A stretch of 64,000 nucleotides of DNA from Semisulcospira habei (GCA_036245525.1 BTPG01000005.1:125108264-125172263); one strand, 5' to 3'. Shown: positions 19,201 to 29,496, counted from the first letter of the stretch. Numbers and translations are program-made. Notes: generated by a model not told the origin, from the letters alone.

Positions 19201-19226
19201 CTCTTGGGGTTTTACGCTCACTAAGG

Positions 19227-19280
19227 GTCAGTTGCATGAGTGAGCTTACGCGCACGACACTGCGCAAGATGCTCCGCAAG
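19227..19280. mobile_element. PalF half
   Basis: GTCAGTTGCATGAGTGAGCT then GCGCAAGATGCTCCGCAAGG; the right arm is missing and a PalA element follows. Confidence 0.5.
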
Positions 19281-19283
19281 GCT

Positions 19284-19474
19284 TCATTCCTTCACTGCCA
19301 ATGGACGCGGATTTTGTTTTGGAAATGACTGCAAATTAAACGCCAACGGAGCCTCAGCCGTCAAAGGACGTGCCGGATACCAAGTGGTTGATGGCGACAA
19401 GAGGCATTGATCCTCATGAGCCCCCGCAATTGTCTCTTGCGGTTTGGATGGTGTTCAGTTTTTCTCGCTGAACA
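19284..19474 (-). mobile_element. PalA element, minus orientation, deleted
   Basis: CCTTCACTGCCAATGGACG at the left, TTTCTCGCTGAAC at the right. Hairpin 19397-19440 lacks most of its right arm (CGCAATTG joins TCTCTTGC). Confidence 0.6.
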
Positions 19475-19559
19475 GATTGACACCCTTCGTACATGCAGTA
19501 CTGTAATTGTAAACAGTGCCCGGTGGTTACATGCACAAAGGGGTTTGACGGCCAACACG

Positions 19560-19871
19560 AGAGTCCGAAATAGCTCTGGCGGTTAAACGTCGGAGCAGGA
19601 GAGCGAAGGGAATCGCCGGGTGGTGGGTTCGAATCCCGTCTCGGCCCCGGTAGCTGGACTCACAATCCAGGGGGAAAAAAACGGATTTGTTCAGTAGCAT
19701 GTCCGTTGAAAGGTCCTGGTAAATCAAAGTGGAACAGTTGGAGTGCGCCTGAGTTGATCAGTTTTCAGGTCGTACTCCATAGGCAATAGATTTCCCTGTC
19801 CCCCATAACCCGCCCGTCAGGGCCATCCATGATCACCTCGGTGCTGTGGACGTTAAACCCGAACTAACCAT
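19560..19871 (+). mobile_element. tRNA-derived SINE, family S1
   Basis: Polymerase III boxes: A-like TAGCTCTGGCGG near 19571 and B box GGTTCGAATCC near 19627. These are followed by a conserved body (GGTCCTGGTAAATCAAAGTG) and the tail GTGGACGTTAAACCCGAACT. Flanked by a 10-bp direct repeat GGCCAACACG (19550-19559 and 19872-19881). Not a tRNA gene, because the tRNA-like part continues into SINE body. Confidence 0.85.
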
Positions 19872-19881
19872 GGCCAACACG

Positions 19882-20261
19882 CAGGCATGTGCAATGGCTG
19901 ACTTTGGCACGTAGACATTTTGCTCACTAGGGGGTGGGGTGGGAAGGGTGAGTGGGAGGGGGTGGGGGAAGGGGGGGGGTCTGCTGGTGTGTGATCACCG
20001 GCAGTTCCGCGTGGCTTTCCTGGTCACCTGCCGAGAATTACAAGGCGCTGAAGTCACCTTACACACAGGTGTGACTTGCTCGGGAGCAGACAATACATAC
20101 CCAGTCCTTTTCCCTCTTCATCCCATTCCCACCGCCACCACCTCACACACGTCTCTCGCGCCTCCCCCCTCCCCAAATCCTCCCCTCCCCTCCCTCCCCG
20201 CTCCCCCTCGCCATCCTGTCTGCCAAATGCATCAGATTGACTCCTGATCACAACAGCTGCC
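19882..20261. other. no recognised gene
   Basis: G-rich 19925-19980 and C-rich 20105-20215; nothing else recognised. Confidence 0.4.
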
Positions 20262-20366
20262 TTACGAAGGGAAAAGACAGCGTGTCCATTTTTGTGAAAA
20301 GCGAGATCTTCATTGTAATACAATAAAAAATCTCGCTTTTTCACAGACATGGGTTTGCCTTTTCTC
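20262..20366. mobile_element. PalG palindrome
   Basis: CGAAGGGAAAAGACAG, GTCCATTTTTGTGAAAAGCG, then TCTCGCTTTTTCACAGACAT and GCCTTTTCTCGGG. The outer ends pair too (CGAAGGGAAAAG / CTTTTCTCGGG). Confidence 0.65.
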
Positions 20367-20417
20367 GGGACGCAGAACTCCTACCTTCATCCCCACAATG
20401 GTTTTCTCCGTCGCCGG

Positions 20418-20475
20418 GATTCGCTACCGCTCACCAGCGGTGGCGAATCGAGGGAGACAACCAGTGAGCTTCCAC
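20418..20475. repeat. PalJ hairpin, partial
   Basis: GATTCGCTACCGCTCACCAG pairs with CAGCGGTGGCGAATC. It is followed by GGGAGACAACCAGTGAGCTT, which matches the copy at 54514. Confidence 0.6.
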
Positions 20476-20696
20476 CCTTGTTCCACCACATCACCACCCC
20501 ACGTGCCATCTTGATTAACCCCCATCCCTGTCGCTTTTTGTCGAGGTGGTTCAGGTGAGAAAGGTTCATTAACGGCAAGACGCGGACATACGTAATTCAC
20601 ACTGATGCCCATTCACACTTTTTCGCCTCTAGTGCCAATCGCCAGTGAATGACCGCGATAGATCGACAGTGCCGGATCAGACAGTACTACGGCTAC

Positions 20697-20820
20697 AATC
20701 ACTGCGCGCCAGTCGCAGGAGATGGTCGGACCGACCATGCTAGCTGTCCAGGCGTTAGCTAGCTAGCGCCTGGACAGCTATCATGGTTGGTTCGTCTCCT
20801 GTGGCTATTACGCAGTGATT
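20697..20820. mobile_element. PalK long palindrome
   Basis: AATCACTGCG and CGCAGTGATT close a 124-bp palindrome whose centre is GGCGTTAGCT/AGCTAGCGCC. The CAGGAGATGGTC..GACCATG part of the arm matches the outer arms of PalD, but the inner hairpin is different. Confidence 0.75.
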
Positions 20821-21383
20821 GTTTCAGTCACAGCTGGTGCAAATGTACTGACAGACTGGTGTTGCAAATTTGACAGACAAAGAGAGAAACACCACAGGCG
20901 TAGCTGTAACCCCCCCCCACCCCCACCCCCCCCTTCTCAAATAACCCATTCAATGGGGCAAACAACAAACGCACAACTGACTTCAACCAAACAAGTCAGC
21001 CAAGCAAAGTGTATTAGTTGGTGAATGCGTTGTGTGAAGACAAATTAAATCAGTAAGACAGATACATGTACATTTATGCTTATGCAGTAATATATTTTTT
21101 GTTCTGATGCATTTTTCAAAGAGTGTTGCGAATCATGGCACTGTCATAATTATGACAAATAAAAGTTTTGACTCTGAAGTCTTGTAGAAAGGGAATCTAT
21201 GGAAACAAAACAGACACTAACAAGACACACGGACATGACAAACTAGATGACTGACAGATAGACTGACGCACGGACATCTTACGCACCAACCAACCAACCA
21301 ACCAACCAAGCAACAAGCAAATATATATTAGGTTGGCAACTTACACCAAGACACCCGAACTGACACCACCGCCAGCCATTGAC
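20821..21383. other. no recognised gene
   Basis: C-rich tract 20908-20935, TGACAAATAAAAGTTTTGAC near 21150 (retroelement-tail-like) and a short CCAA run at 21288-21310. Confidence 0.4.
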
Positions 21384-21412
21384 GTGTGCTGGTCTGTGAT
21401 TTTTAGATTTAA
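21384..21412. mobile_element. PalC left half
   Basis: GTGTGCTGGTCTGTGATTTT ends at TTTAGATTTAA, where a PalA element begins; its right half is not found beyond that element. Confidence 0.5.
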
Positions 21413-21592
21413 CCCCTTCACTGCCGAGAAAAACTGAACAACACCCAACGGCAAGAGGTATAGATCCTCATGAGCCCCCGCAGTTGCGGGGGCTCATGAG
21501 GATCTATGCCTCTTGGTGACACCAAGTTGTTTCTTCGACGCTGAATTGGCGATGTTTTCTCAAACACAGTCTGCGTCCATTGGCAGTGAGAG
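21409..21592 (+). mobile_element. PalA full element
   Basis: TTAACCCCTTCACTGCCGAG at the left and TTGGCAGTGAGAG at the right (no right TTAA). Hairpin 21451-21515 with near-consensus arms and the GTATAG change in the left arm only. Confidence 0.8.
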
Positions 21593-21639
21593 ATATGTGA
21601 CTGCGCGCTCGGCATGCCCACAGTACTGCGTGCGCTTCA

Positions 21640-21724
21640 GGGGCCAGTTGCATGAGCGAGCTGAGTCCTGCACCAGCCACTAAGCAAGGTGCGCCGGACT
21701 CAGCTCGCTCATGGAACTGGCCCC
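21640..21724. mobile_element. PalF, centre-deleted
   Basis: GGGGCCAGTTGCATGAGCGA pairs with TCGCTCATGGAACTGGCCCC. The core is shortened to GCCACTAAGCAAGGTGCG, leaving long perfect outer arms. Confidence 0.75.
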
Positions 21725-21986
21725 ATGTCTAGACCTGTGGGCTGTTAGATCCAAACTCACAAAGCAGCAACACCCGAGCGCGGGTGATTACCAGTGTCAG
21801 TCTAAGCCCCGGCTACCCCAGGGAGTGAAACCCCTACCTACCACAGGAAACACAGCGTCACTCATCACACCTGGCTTAATCAGTTGCCTTGGCAACGAGA
21901 GGGCCAGTCCACCGAATAACGATCCTAAATAGTCTCTCTCGCCTTTGTTCCACTGCTGGTGTCATTGGTCTTGGTGTGAGGTGGTC

Positions 21987-22110
<124 letters not shown>

Positions 22111-22246
22111 TTGAATTGAAACTTTATTTTATAAGGATGAAGACAGTAAGCACGCAGGCCTTTTTACATGTCTGTCCTTAATAACATTTTAAATAAATAT
22201 AACAGCAGAAACAGTAATATGACAAATAAATAAATAAAAAGAAGAG

Positions 22247-22248
<2 letters not shown>

Positions 22249-22281
<33 letters not shown>

Positions 22282-22291
22282 CAGAAATATT

Positions 22292-22366
<75 letters not shown>
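22249..22366. repeat. (AAT)n and (CA)n microsatellites
   Basis: AAT run 22249-22280, then CA run 22294-22366. Confidence 0.95.
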
Positions 22367-22371
<5 letters not shown>

Positions 22372-22399
22372 TTTCGGTCAGATGTAAGGCAGCACAAGG

Positions 22400-22796
22400 G
22401 AAACGCATGATGCCTATTACTCAAGTGATGCGTTACAATCACGCACGCACCCACACATACAGACGCACACATACGCACGTGTGCGCATACATTAGATTTA
22501 AATAAACCTAAAAGTGATCAAAGATTATATGAAAGAATATTAACTCTAAGATTTCAACTAAAAACTGAAAGAGTAAAGTTACAACTTCAAAAGTATACTA
22601 TTGAACACTAACCGTCAACTGTAACTATTGAACTGAAAATATCACACATACACACTTACACACACACACATACTGACACACGCCGACACATGCGCACACG
22701 TGTGCTAGTTGTAAGGCAGCACAAGAATAAAGTAAAACACCCATTACTCGAGTGATGCGTTACACACGCGCGCGCGCGCACGCGCGCACGCACGCA

Positions 22797-22879
<83 letters not shown>

Positions 22880-23093
22880 AAGTGATGCGTTACAATCACG
22901 CACGCACGCACACACACACACGCACACATACTCACACGTGCACATACAACAGATTTAAATAAACATAAAAATGATCATAGATTGTATGAAAAAATATTAA
23001 CTCTTAGATTTTAACTAAAAACTGAAAGATTAAAGTTAAAACTTCAAAAGTAAACTATTGAAAACATCAACTGTAACTATTGAGGAATTGAAA

Positions 23094-23175
<82 letters not shown>
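22400..23175. repeat. tandem duplication of a CA-bearing block
   Basis: CAAGTGATGCGTTACAATCA begins both copies (about 22422 and 22878). Each runs through AGATTTAAATAAAC, ATTAACTCT and AACTGTAACTATTGA into a CA microsatellite (22656 on, and 23099-23173). A third partial start, CGAGTGATGCGTTACACACG, is at about 22748, followed by CA 22800-22876. Confidence 0.8.
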
Positions 23176-23176
<1 letters not shown>

Positions 23177-23412
23177 GATTAGGTAAGAACAATGAACGTC
23201 TACAATGATTAAATATATTTGAGTTTAAGAAAATATGCTCATAAACATGAAATTCACAAAACAACAACAAAAACAATCAACAAATCATATGTTACGTGGA
23301 AAATGTCAACATTGTTTTGTCATTTTTTTTTTTTTACCGGGAAAGCTGACTTGATATACGAATAAAAACTTTACAAAGCGAGACAAGCTTAAGAATGACA
23401 CGGACGAAAATC

Positions 23413-23512
23413 ACTTAGCGGGGGCTCCTGAGGATCTATATGACACTACTTTGTATCCGTGTTCCTTTGACGGCTTGGGTTCTTTTGCGTTGAATCAGAG
23501 TGAAGGGGTTAA
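23413..23512 (+). mobile_element. PalA element, right half
   Basis: CGGGGGCTCCTGAGGATCTA, then ACTTTGTATCCGTGTTCC and GAAGGGGTTAA. The left TIR and left hairpin arm are gone. Confidence 0.65.
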
Positions 23513-23906
23513 GGTCGCTGGAGACTCCCACTAAAACGCCTGTTAGTGGACTGTGGACGAGCACTCGGCACCAACATGAGAAAGAAGAACCACTGCTAGC
23601 GCACCCTCCTCCCCCTGCCCCCCCCCCCTCCCCCACCCTCTCCCCACCCCTGTCGGCTGCACTGTGGGGTGTGTTGACTCTCTTCTCCACCCGCCCATCC
23701 TGTCTTTGTCGCCATGGCAACGCATGACAGCGGCGTGAGCGGTGCTTTCAGAGCCAATCTCTGGCACCGGGTAGAATCAGCCAGGCAGCATGCGGTCAGG
23801 CCATCCGAGAAGGCCCGGGAAAGAGATAACAAGGTGGTGGGTTGGAGCCGATGTAATACCCCTTACTTTGCCGTTTAGACCAATAACCAAAAGACAGCAG
23901 TGTTCT
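23513..23906. other. no recognised gene
   Basis: C-rich 23600-23655; overlapping frames on both strands have no domain. Confidence 0.4.
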
Positions 23907-23942
23907 GGGGCCGGTTGCAAGCTCACTCATGCAACTGGCCCT
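23907..23942. mobile_element. PalF, collapsed to outer arms
   Basis: GGGGCCGGTTGCA and TGCAACTGGCCC with a short middle; the entire core is missing, yet the remnant is palindromic. Confidence 0.65.
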
Positions 23943-24079
23943 CGAGTGAACAACTAACCAGGCTTTCCGCTAGGATTTAAAATCGTCCGTCATTGAGACG
24001 GACAGTATGACAAAAAAATCTGTTCAAGGCGCTCGCGTATTTGAAACACATCTGAGGTAGACACTTGGACGCTTATTTT

Positions 24080-24185
24080 AATATGGACATCGTAACCGTG
24101 ACCTCAAAAGCTAAGGCGACATGATTTTTGTTCATGACACGCCGTCAGATGATTCTCACCAACGAAAATTTGGATTAAGTTCGTC
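24080..24185. repeat. dispersed 105-bp repeat, copy 2
   Basis: Partner of 19097-19200, starting ATATGGACATCGTAACCGTG. Confidence 0.75.
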
Positions 24186-24687
24186 CCTGTGACGGACGGT
24201 CTTTAATTTTTTTTTTTTCGTCCCGGCTGTCAAAATGTGTCCATCATATATGGAGAATTTTCCCTTGAAGGAAAAAGCCTGACCAACTGTACACTGACTC
24301 ACAGCCGTGATGAAAAGAATGAAATGGGGCACAACTGTTTGAATATGTGTGCCCAGTGCAAGCGAAAGACATGCAAGTCCATTTTGTGAAACGCCAGATG
24401 GACTATAAACTTTGGCCTTCACAGGGTAAATGTTAAAAATAAATAATATTAAAAAAAAAACGCGTAAGAAACTATTGTTTATTTACTAATGTTTATGTCA
24501 CAGCGAAAGAGCGAGAGTGAGAGAGAGGCAATAGAATTACAAGCTGTCCTTTCTCGACCTTTAAAATCCAGCGATCGCAGTCAGTCTTTTTGAAAATCGG
24601 CTCAACTGAGTTTGTTCACAACTGCCGGAGCTCATGATGCGACACTGACCCACTCCAATCAAGAAACATGGAAACAAAATGGGGTCA
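24186..24687. other. little recognised
   Basis: A single PalG-like arm lies at 24374-24392 (GCAAGTCCATTTTGTGAAAC). Otherwise AT-rich unique sequence with a short GA run near 24510. Confidence 0.4.
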
Positions 24688-24715
24688 GCGAGAGGCATAG
24701 ATCTATGTCTCTTGC
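24688..24715. repeat. PalA, collapsed
   Basis: GCGAGAGGCATAGATCTATG then TCTCTTGC: only the outer 14 bp of each arm remain, fused at AGATCT. Confidence 0.7.
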
Positions 24716-25161
24716 CCTTGGGCTGCTGTTTGATGATTTTATCTCGGCAGTAACAGGGTTATAATCCAACTGAGCTGCGCCCCTGATGCTCGTGGAGACT
24801 GGCCGGTCACATATTACCTCCCTTATTAGCTCTGCCTTCCGTATTTGTCTCCCTTTCCCCGGTAATTTCCGCCTACAGTCGAGAAGTTTCGCCCTTTCTT
24901 CCTCCTTTTGCCGTCGCAACCCATGATGAACTTCTTCCATCTAAAACAGGCTTGGATCTTCAAGCGACCTTGGTGCGTGCAGGGGTTCACCGTGATCTGT
25001 AAGCCTCTCTCGTAATTAATTCTAACATTTAAGATCTGTGCTTAAAATGTTGTCGGTAGTAGGGCCCGGCGTTTACGACGCTTATTGGCGTGTTGTTTCA
25101 GTTAAAAAAGCACATTCTGGAGACGATGCGGGGAGCGAACTAAAATAAAACACAACTGAGT
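24716..25161. other. no supported gene
   Basis: On the minus strand, CTGTTTTAG at about 24949 followed by an open Arg/Lys/Glu-rich frame to REVICD could be read as an exon. However, the GGGAAAGGGAGACAAATACG-type sequence looks repetitive, so I do not call it. Confidence 0.3.
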
Positions 25162-25348
25162 TTAACCCCTTCGCTGCCACTGGTCAGGAAAGAGGCATAG
25201 ATCCCCATGAGCTCCCGCAACTGCGGTGGCTCCGTCATGGGGGGGATCTAAGTCTATTGCAGTTGCATCGCGTTCACTGTACCTAACTGGACCTATTTCC
25301 TTCATTTCATCGTGTTCCCGTTTTTTTACGCGGCAGTGAAGGAGTTAA
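25162..25348 (-). mobile_element. PalA full element, minus orientation
   Basis: TTAACCCCTTCGCTGCC to CGGCAGTGAAGGAGTTAA, TTAA at both ends. The hairpin (25188-25260) has an insertion (GTCATGGGGGG) in the right arm. Confidence 0.75.
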
Positions 25349-25358
25349 GGGGGACATT

Positions 25359-25461
25359 GTAACCCTTTGGCTGCCGATAGCCGCGGGGTCTGTCGCTATG
25401 ATTCCTGCCGGAATCATCGAGACAAAACTTAAACGCTACTGACCGACAGCAAATGGGTTAA
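25359..25461. mobile_element. PalB palindrome
   Basis: GTAACCCTTTGGCTGCCGAT to GACAGCAAATGGGTTAA; centre GATTCCTGCCGGAATC perfect. Only 10 bp after the previous element. Confidence 0.75.
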
Positions 25462-26027
25462 GCCCTCTCCCCATTGAAATAAAGGCCCGTAAAGCAGAAA
25501 ATGTGTGTGTTAACATTTCGGGCCCTGTTCCCTATCACTTTTCTCCGCTATAGGCCTCCTCCTTCCCCCTCCCTCCCCCTCCGCGCCCCCCGCCCCCCCC
25601 CCCCCACTCCCTCCTCAGTGACCTGAAAAATTGCGACAGGGTGTACTTAGAAAAAAAAAAATTTAAAAATAAAACCAGACGTGAATTCAAAGAGAAATGG
25701 TGAAATGTCCAGCTCGCATGCGCACAGAAAACAGAACAAAAAAATAATATTCAAAACAATATACGTCTACACTGCAACCGCAAGGCAACAATTACTATAT
25801 CAAGTTTATGATATTCAAGTTGTATTATTCTTTTATATGAAATCCAGACCAAAGAGGTGACGCGTAAAATGCAAAAAAATACCCTCCTCGTCCCCCCCCC
25901 CCCCCCCAAAAAAAAAAAAAAAAAAAAAAAAAAAGATGAATAAAGAAACACGTTTAGAAAGGAGGTATACAACGCAGTCCTGTGCGGTACTTCAGTGTCC
26001 TTTCTAAGCGTATTTCTATAACCCTTT
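25462..26027. other. low-complexity stretch
   Basis: C-rich 25565-25610, poly-C then poly-A (25893-25935); no gene recognised. Confidence 0.5.
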
Positions 26028-26064
26028 GGCTGTCGGTAGGCTTTTCGGACAGCCAAAGGGTTAA
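26028..26064. mobile_element. PalB, collapsed
   Basis: ACCCTTTGGCTGTCGGTAGG joined to CGGACAGCCAAAGGGTTAA: the central ~50 bp are gone but both ends are intact. Confidence 0.75.
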
Positions 26065-26306
26065 GTTGTATTAGAGAACTTGGAAAAGAAATCCGAGCGC
26101 CAAAGCAACGCTGCCCTCATGATCAACATCACCACTCTACACGCCGACAATCAAAACAGCCTGTACCTTTTTATTATCGACTCGAGTCGTCTTAGGCCAC
26201 GGATCTTCTTCGGGTTTTGCGGCTTTTTACCAGCCGCTCCCTTTAGGGGTTTTGAATAAAGACCCCAGCAGCCAACAAAACACTCACTAGTGCATTTCTC
26301 TCATCT

Positions 26307-26374
26307 GCTAGAGGCAATGACTCTCATGCGCCCGTACAGATTGGAAGGACTCGTGAAGATCTTTACCTATCTCA
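26307..26374. repeat. PalA hairpin, decayed
   Basis: GCTAGAGGCAATGACTCTCA, CTCGTGAAGATCTTTACCTA. Many mismatches. Confidence 0.45.
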
Positions 26375-26442
26375 GTCATGAATTGGCCCACTAACATCCC
26401 GGCCGTTGTTGTTTTGTTTTCTTTGAGAATTATCATATTACT

Positions 26443-26499
26443 GCAAGAGGCATAGATCCTCATGCTGCAGGAGTTGGTGGGAATATACATGCATCTTGC
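26443..26499. repeat. PalA hairpin, inner deletion
   Basis: Left arm GCAAGAGGCATAGATCCTCA; the right side is decayed to GGAATATACATGCATCTTGC. Confidence 0.55.
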
Positions 26500-26873
26500 A
26501 GACGTGGGCTTCACGTACACACTTGCTCTGGCGAAGGAGATTAAAAGGAGTTCAGCCCGTGAGTGTCCAAGTGGCGCAAGCTGCTGTAGAAAACACAAGC
26601 TGTCGACGGGGTCGTGGCAAGGGAAAGAACCCTTGACCATTAATTCTTGCCTCCCTTGTTCCCCGCCTCCCGGCTTAGTTCATAAATAATGAAGCAGCAT
26701 TGAACACCGCCACAACTGTAAGACAAAACAGTGGACTGGCGAACGTGAATAAGGGCGGATGCAGATTATAATTGAGGTTATACCTTGAAAACTGAAGAAT
26801 CCGGTGCGCAGTACTGTCGTGCGCGGGTCTACAGCGGGACGTCGGCCAGATTGCGTTGAGTAGGGTATACTGA

Positions 26874-27399
26874 CAGTCAAACCTGTCAAGTTCGACCACG
26901 TGTATAACGAAATCACTTGTCTAATCAGGCCACTCACTGTTATGTCCCATGGTTTTCTTTCTGTTACTTAGAGGACGCTACGTAAAAGGACCCTCTGTCA
27001 AAGGCGACCACTTTTTTGTAGTCTCTATACACGTTGACTGTAACGAGTTTCCAATGACCACGTGTACTAGGTTCAATAGGTGTTCGAATGTGCACTGGCT
27101 CAGTTTATGTCTAGCTAGGGGAGGATCAGTAGTGTAACGTCCTGAGGAAGTGGGGTGGGGTGGGTTGGGGGTGGGGGTGGAGGTGGAGGTGGGGGTGGGG
27201 GTGGGGTGGGGGGCTATTGTTTGGGATATTAATTTATCTGCGACACAAAGTCGTCAGAGGGGAGACCGTGCATTATGGGTCCTCAAACTATTACACAGAC
27301 CATATTATAGACAGGTAAACTGCAAACAGAAAGTGACCACTAAAGTGACCACGTACACAGCAAGCCTAAGTGAACATAACACACTCTGACAGGTTTGGC
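26874..27399. mobile_element. possible pogo/Tigger-like nonautonomous element
   Basis: The left end CAGTCAAACCTGTCAAGTTC is followed by GACCACGTGTATAACG; the right end holds CTGACAGGTTTGG, the inverse of CCAAACCTGTCAG. GACCAC repeats at about 26895, 27005, 27056, 27337 and 27350, as in subterminal sites of pogo-type elements. A GGGGTG tract (27150-27210) lies inside. No transposase frame. Confidence 0.4.
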
Positions 27400-27675
27400 T
27401 ATGCTAGAAAAAAAATCATCCAGACAATAGGGTTGTTGTGTTTTAAAACTTTATTTTATTCTTGCATGCCAAGTTTATTATATTATTGCTTGCATGTTCC
27501 AAGAACTGTTGGTTTCGTTTATTCCATGCCATTTGAAACTGAACATAAATATTTGAGAAAAAAAATCCTGCGATACAGTCACTGTGGTCACCTGACGGCC
27601 AGTACGGGCTCAGAGCGATGAGAGCATTCAACTTCCATTTCACCATCATGCGGTAAACAGGGACAACTTCCGCAA
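27400..27675. other. nothing recognised
   Basis: AT-rich unique sequence; short frames without domains. Confidence 0.35.
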
Positions 27676-27741
27676 ACAAGAGGCACAGATTCTCATGAGC
27701 CCCTGCTGTCACAGGGGCTCATGACAATCTATGCCTCTTGC
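27676..27741. repeat. PalA hairpin
   Basis: ACAAGAGGCACAGATTCTCA pairs with CTCATGACAATCTATGCCTC; inner CCCCTGCTGTCACAGGGG. The right arm ends CCTCTTGCAG, a good splice-acceptor string. Confidence 0.8.
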
Positions 27742-28169
27742 AGATGACAAATTTACGTTCGACGTCAGCCGCAGACATAGATATGCGCGCGCGACGAGAG
27801 ATTTTTGAGAGCACCTTCAGCTGTATGGACCCAGGAACGTCTATGTGCTTTGCAGACCGTGGTGGGCTGGCTGCCGGACAGACAAGGATGCCCCAAAAAT
27901 CGATACAGCCGCTCCCGTCTGAAGGTAATGTGTATGCATGACATACGGGTCGTGAACGCACGAGCGATGCACGCACAGAGGCTCCGCAGGGGGTGCGAAA
28001 CCAGATCCCCATTACCTGTGAGCGGGGTTCAGCTGGGGATGGCTATGGCCATAAAATTAAATCGGAATCTGTAGAATACGTTATAATGACATCATTTGTT
28101 CTGGCATATATAAATTTCGCTTGAGGATAGGAGCTTAGGAGGTGTGGTGACAGAGCTAGCTCAGGTACG
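27742..28169. other. no supported gene
   Basis: A frame follows the PalA acceptor-like CAG and meets GAAGGTAATG near 27930 (donor-like); I could not recognise the peptide. Confidence 0.3.
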
Positions 28170-28586
28170 TGGCGGGTCCGTGGCGCAGTGGTTAAGGCGC
28201 CTGCCACCAATGCCAAAGGTGCGAGGTTCGAAAACGGGTTCCGGCGTCTGGACTTTTCTCCTCTGGTAAGTGTCACCGTTAATTTGGGCGGACCGTCGAG
28301 GGTTCTTTCTCCGGGTACTCGGCGGTTCTTCCATCCCCCCCCACCCCCCACACTTTGGTACCGGTTTCAGGCCACTTTACAAATTTCAAATAGAAGCGAT
28401 CAAAAATCTCTGTAACTTCAGTAGCTGAACTGGCCCTTCGTCTGTCTTGTACTGTTTTTGTCTTAAATGGCGTGTCTGTTACGTGAGTGTGCGTGTTGGG
28501 TTTTAGTTTGCGGCGCTTTGAGTCGATTTGCCCAAAAATTGAGAAAAAGCGCCTATATAATAACGGTATTATTATTTATTATTATT
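28170..28586 (+). mobile_element. tRNA-derived SINE, family S2
   Basis: The head GGGTCCGTGGCGCAGTGGTT has A-box character and GAGGTTCGAAA is the B box. The body ends CAAAAATTGAGAAAAAGCGC, CTATATAATAACGG and an (ATT)n tail. AGGTACG flanks it on both sides (28163-28169, 28587-28593), a 7-bp target duplication. Confidence 0.8.
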
Positions 28587-28766
28587 AGGTACGGTACAGT
28601 AGAATGACAATAGCAAGACTACACTGCATTCACTGAAAAGCATTATCTCACACATGGGACGGGAAGACTTATGGATCATACAATCATCCTTCTTAGTACA
28701 GTGAAGTGACTAGAACATTGAGTCAGCCGAATTTCATAGTATAATAATTTTTTTTTTAAAAAGCTA

Positions 28767-28984
28767 TTAACCCATTTCATCCTGAGGCTGAATTAAAACC
28801 AAAAAAAAGTTTATTGTCCTATGAAAGCTATATTACAGATTAGGAGATAGATCATACATTTTAGTTCAAGGGTGGCGCCAGAATAGCTTGGCGCCTGAGA
28901 CGTCAAGCTATTCTGGCACCACCCTTGAACTATCATGGTCAAATTTATTTCAAGAAATGGGAGTATCAGAAGGAATAGGGTTAA
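28767..28984. mobile_element. PalD element, TTAA both ends
   Basis: TTAACCCATTTCATCCTGAG to GAAGGAATAGGGTTAA. Hairpin (28864-28931) with GCGCCAGAATAGCTTGGCGC and a loop at GAGACGT where the right arm is slightly shortened. Confidence 0.85.
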
Positions 28985-29065
28985 AGCACAACGCCCAGAT
29001 CACGTGGTGTGATGAAGTACACATAATTTTATGAAGTACCTTTTCTATTCTTACTTCAAAAACAT

Positions 29066-29136
29066 GTATGCTGGGATGTATTTTTGGATCTTACGGCTCT
29101 ATGTTGTAAGGTCCAAATTCACAGACCAGCGCACAT
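29066..29136. mobile_element. PalC palindrome
   Basis: TATGCTGGGATGTATTTTTG pairs with AAATTCACAGACCAGCGCAC; centre CTTACGG/TGTAAGG. Confidence 0.6.
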
Positions 29137-29261
29137 ATTGTGGCCTAAGGTTTTCTGTTGGAAAGGGTCCCCGCCAAACAAGGTGATACGGCAACAGAAA
29201 CCATCTGGATCAAGGACGGCCTCCACGGTCCAGGCGGCTTTTTTTCCCCGAAGTTGACCCA

Positions 29262-29466
29262 CACTTCACTGCCGATAACAGGCGACCAGCTGCAAGAGGT
29301 ATAGATCCTCATGAGCCAATGCAGTCTCGGGGACTCATGAGGATCTATGCCTCTGGCAGAAGCCGCTTTGTGTGCACTTTTCTTTGACGTCTGTGGATCT
29401 TGACGTTCATTTTTACTATGTCAATGACTTCCAAAACACAGTGTCCACTGGCAATGAAGGGGTTAA
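29262..29466 (+). mobile_element. PalA full element
   Basis: CTTCACTGCCGATAAC to GGCAATGAAGGGGTTAA. Hairpin 29292-29357 has an altered centre (CCAATGCAGTCTCGGGG). Confidence 0.75.
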
Positions 29467-29496
29467 TAAAACAGCAATAACTTTTCGTATACAATT

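Noticed and set aside
19560..19640. tRNA gene
   Set aside because: A and B boxes are present, but the sequence runs on into a SINE body with a target duplication.
21384..21592. PalC interrupted by PalA as a second empty-site proof
   Set aside because: The right half of PalC could not be found after the PalA element, so the insertion cannot be shown.
24659..24940. Arg/Lys-rich minus-strand exon
   Set aside because: Acceptor- and donor-like strings exist, but GGGAAAGGGAGACAAATACG-type sequence looks like a genomic repeat and the frame runs into a collapsed PalA.
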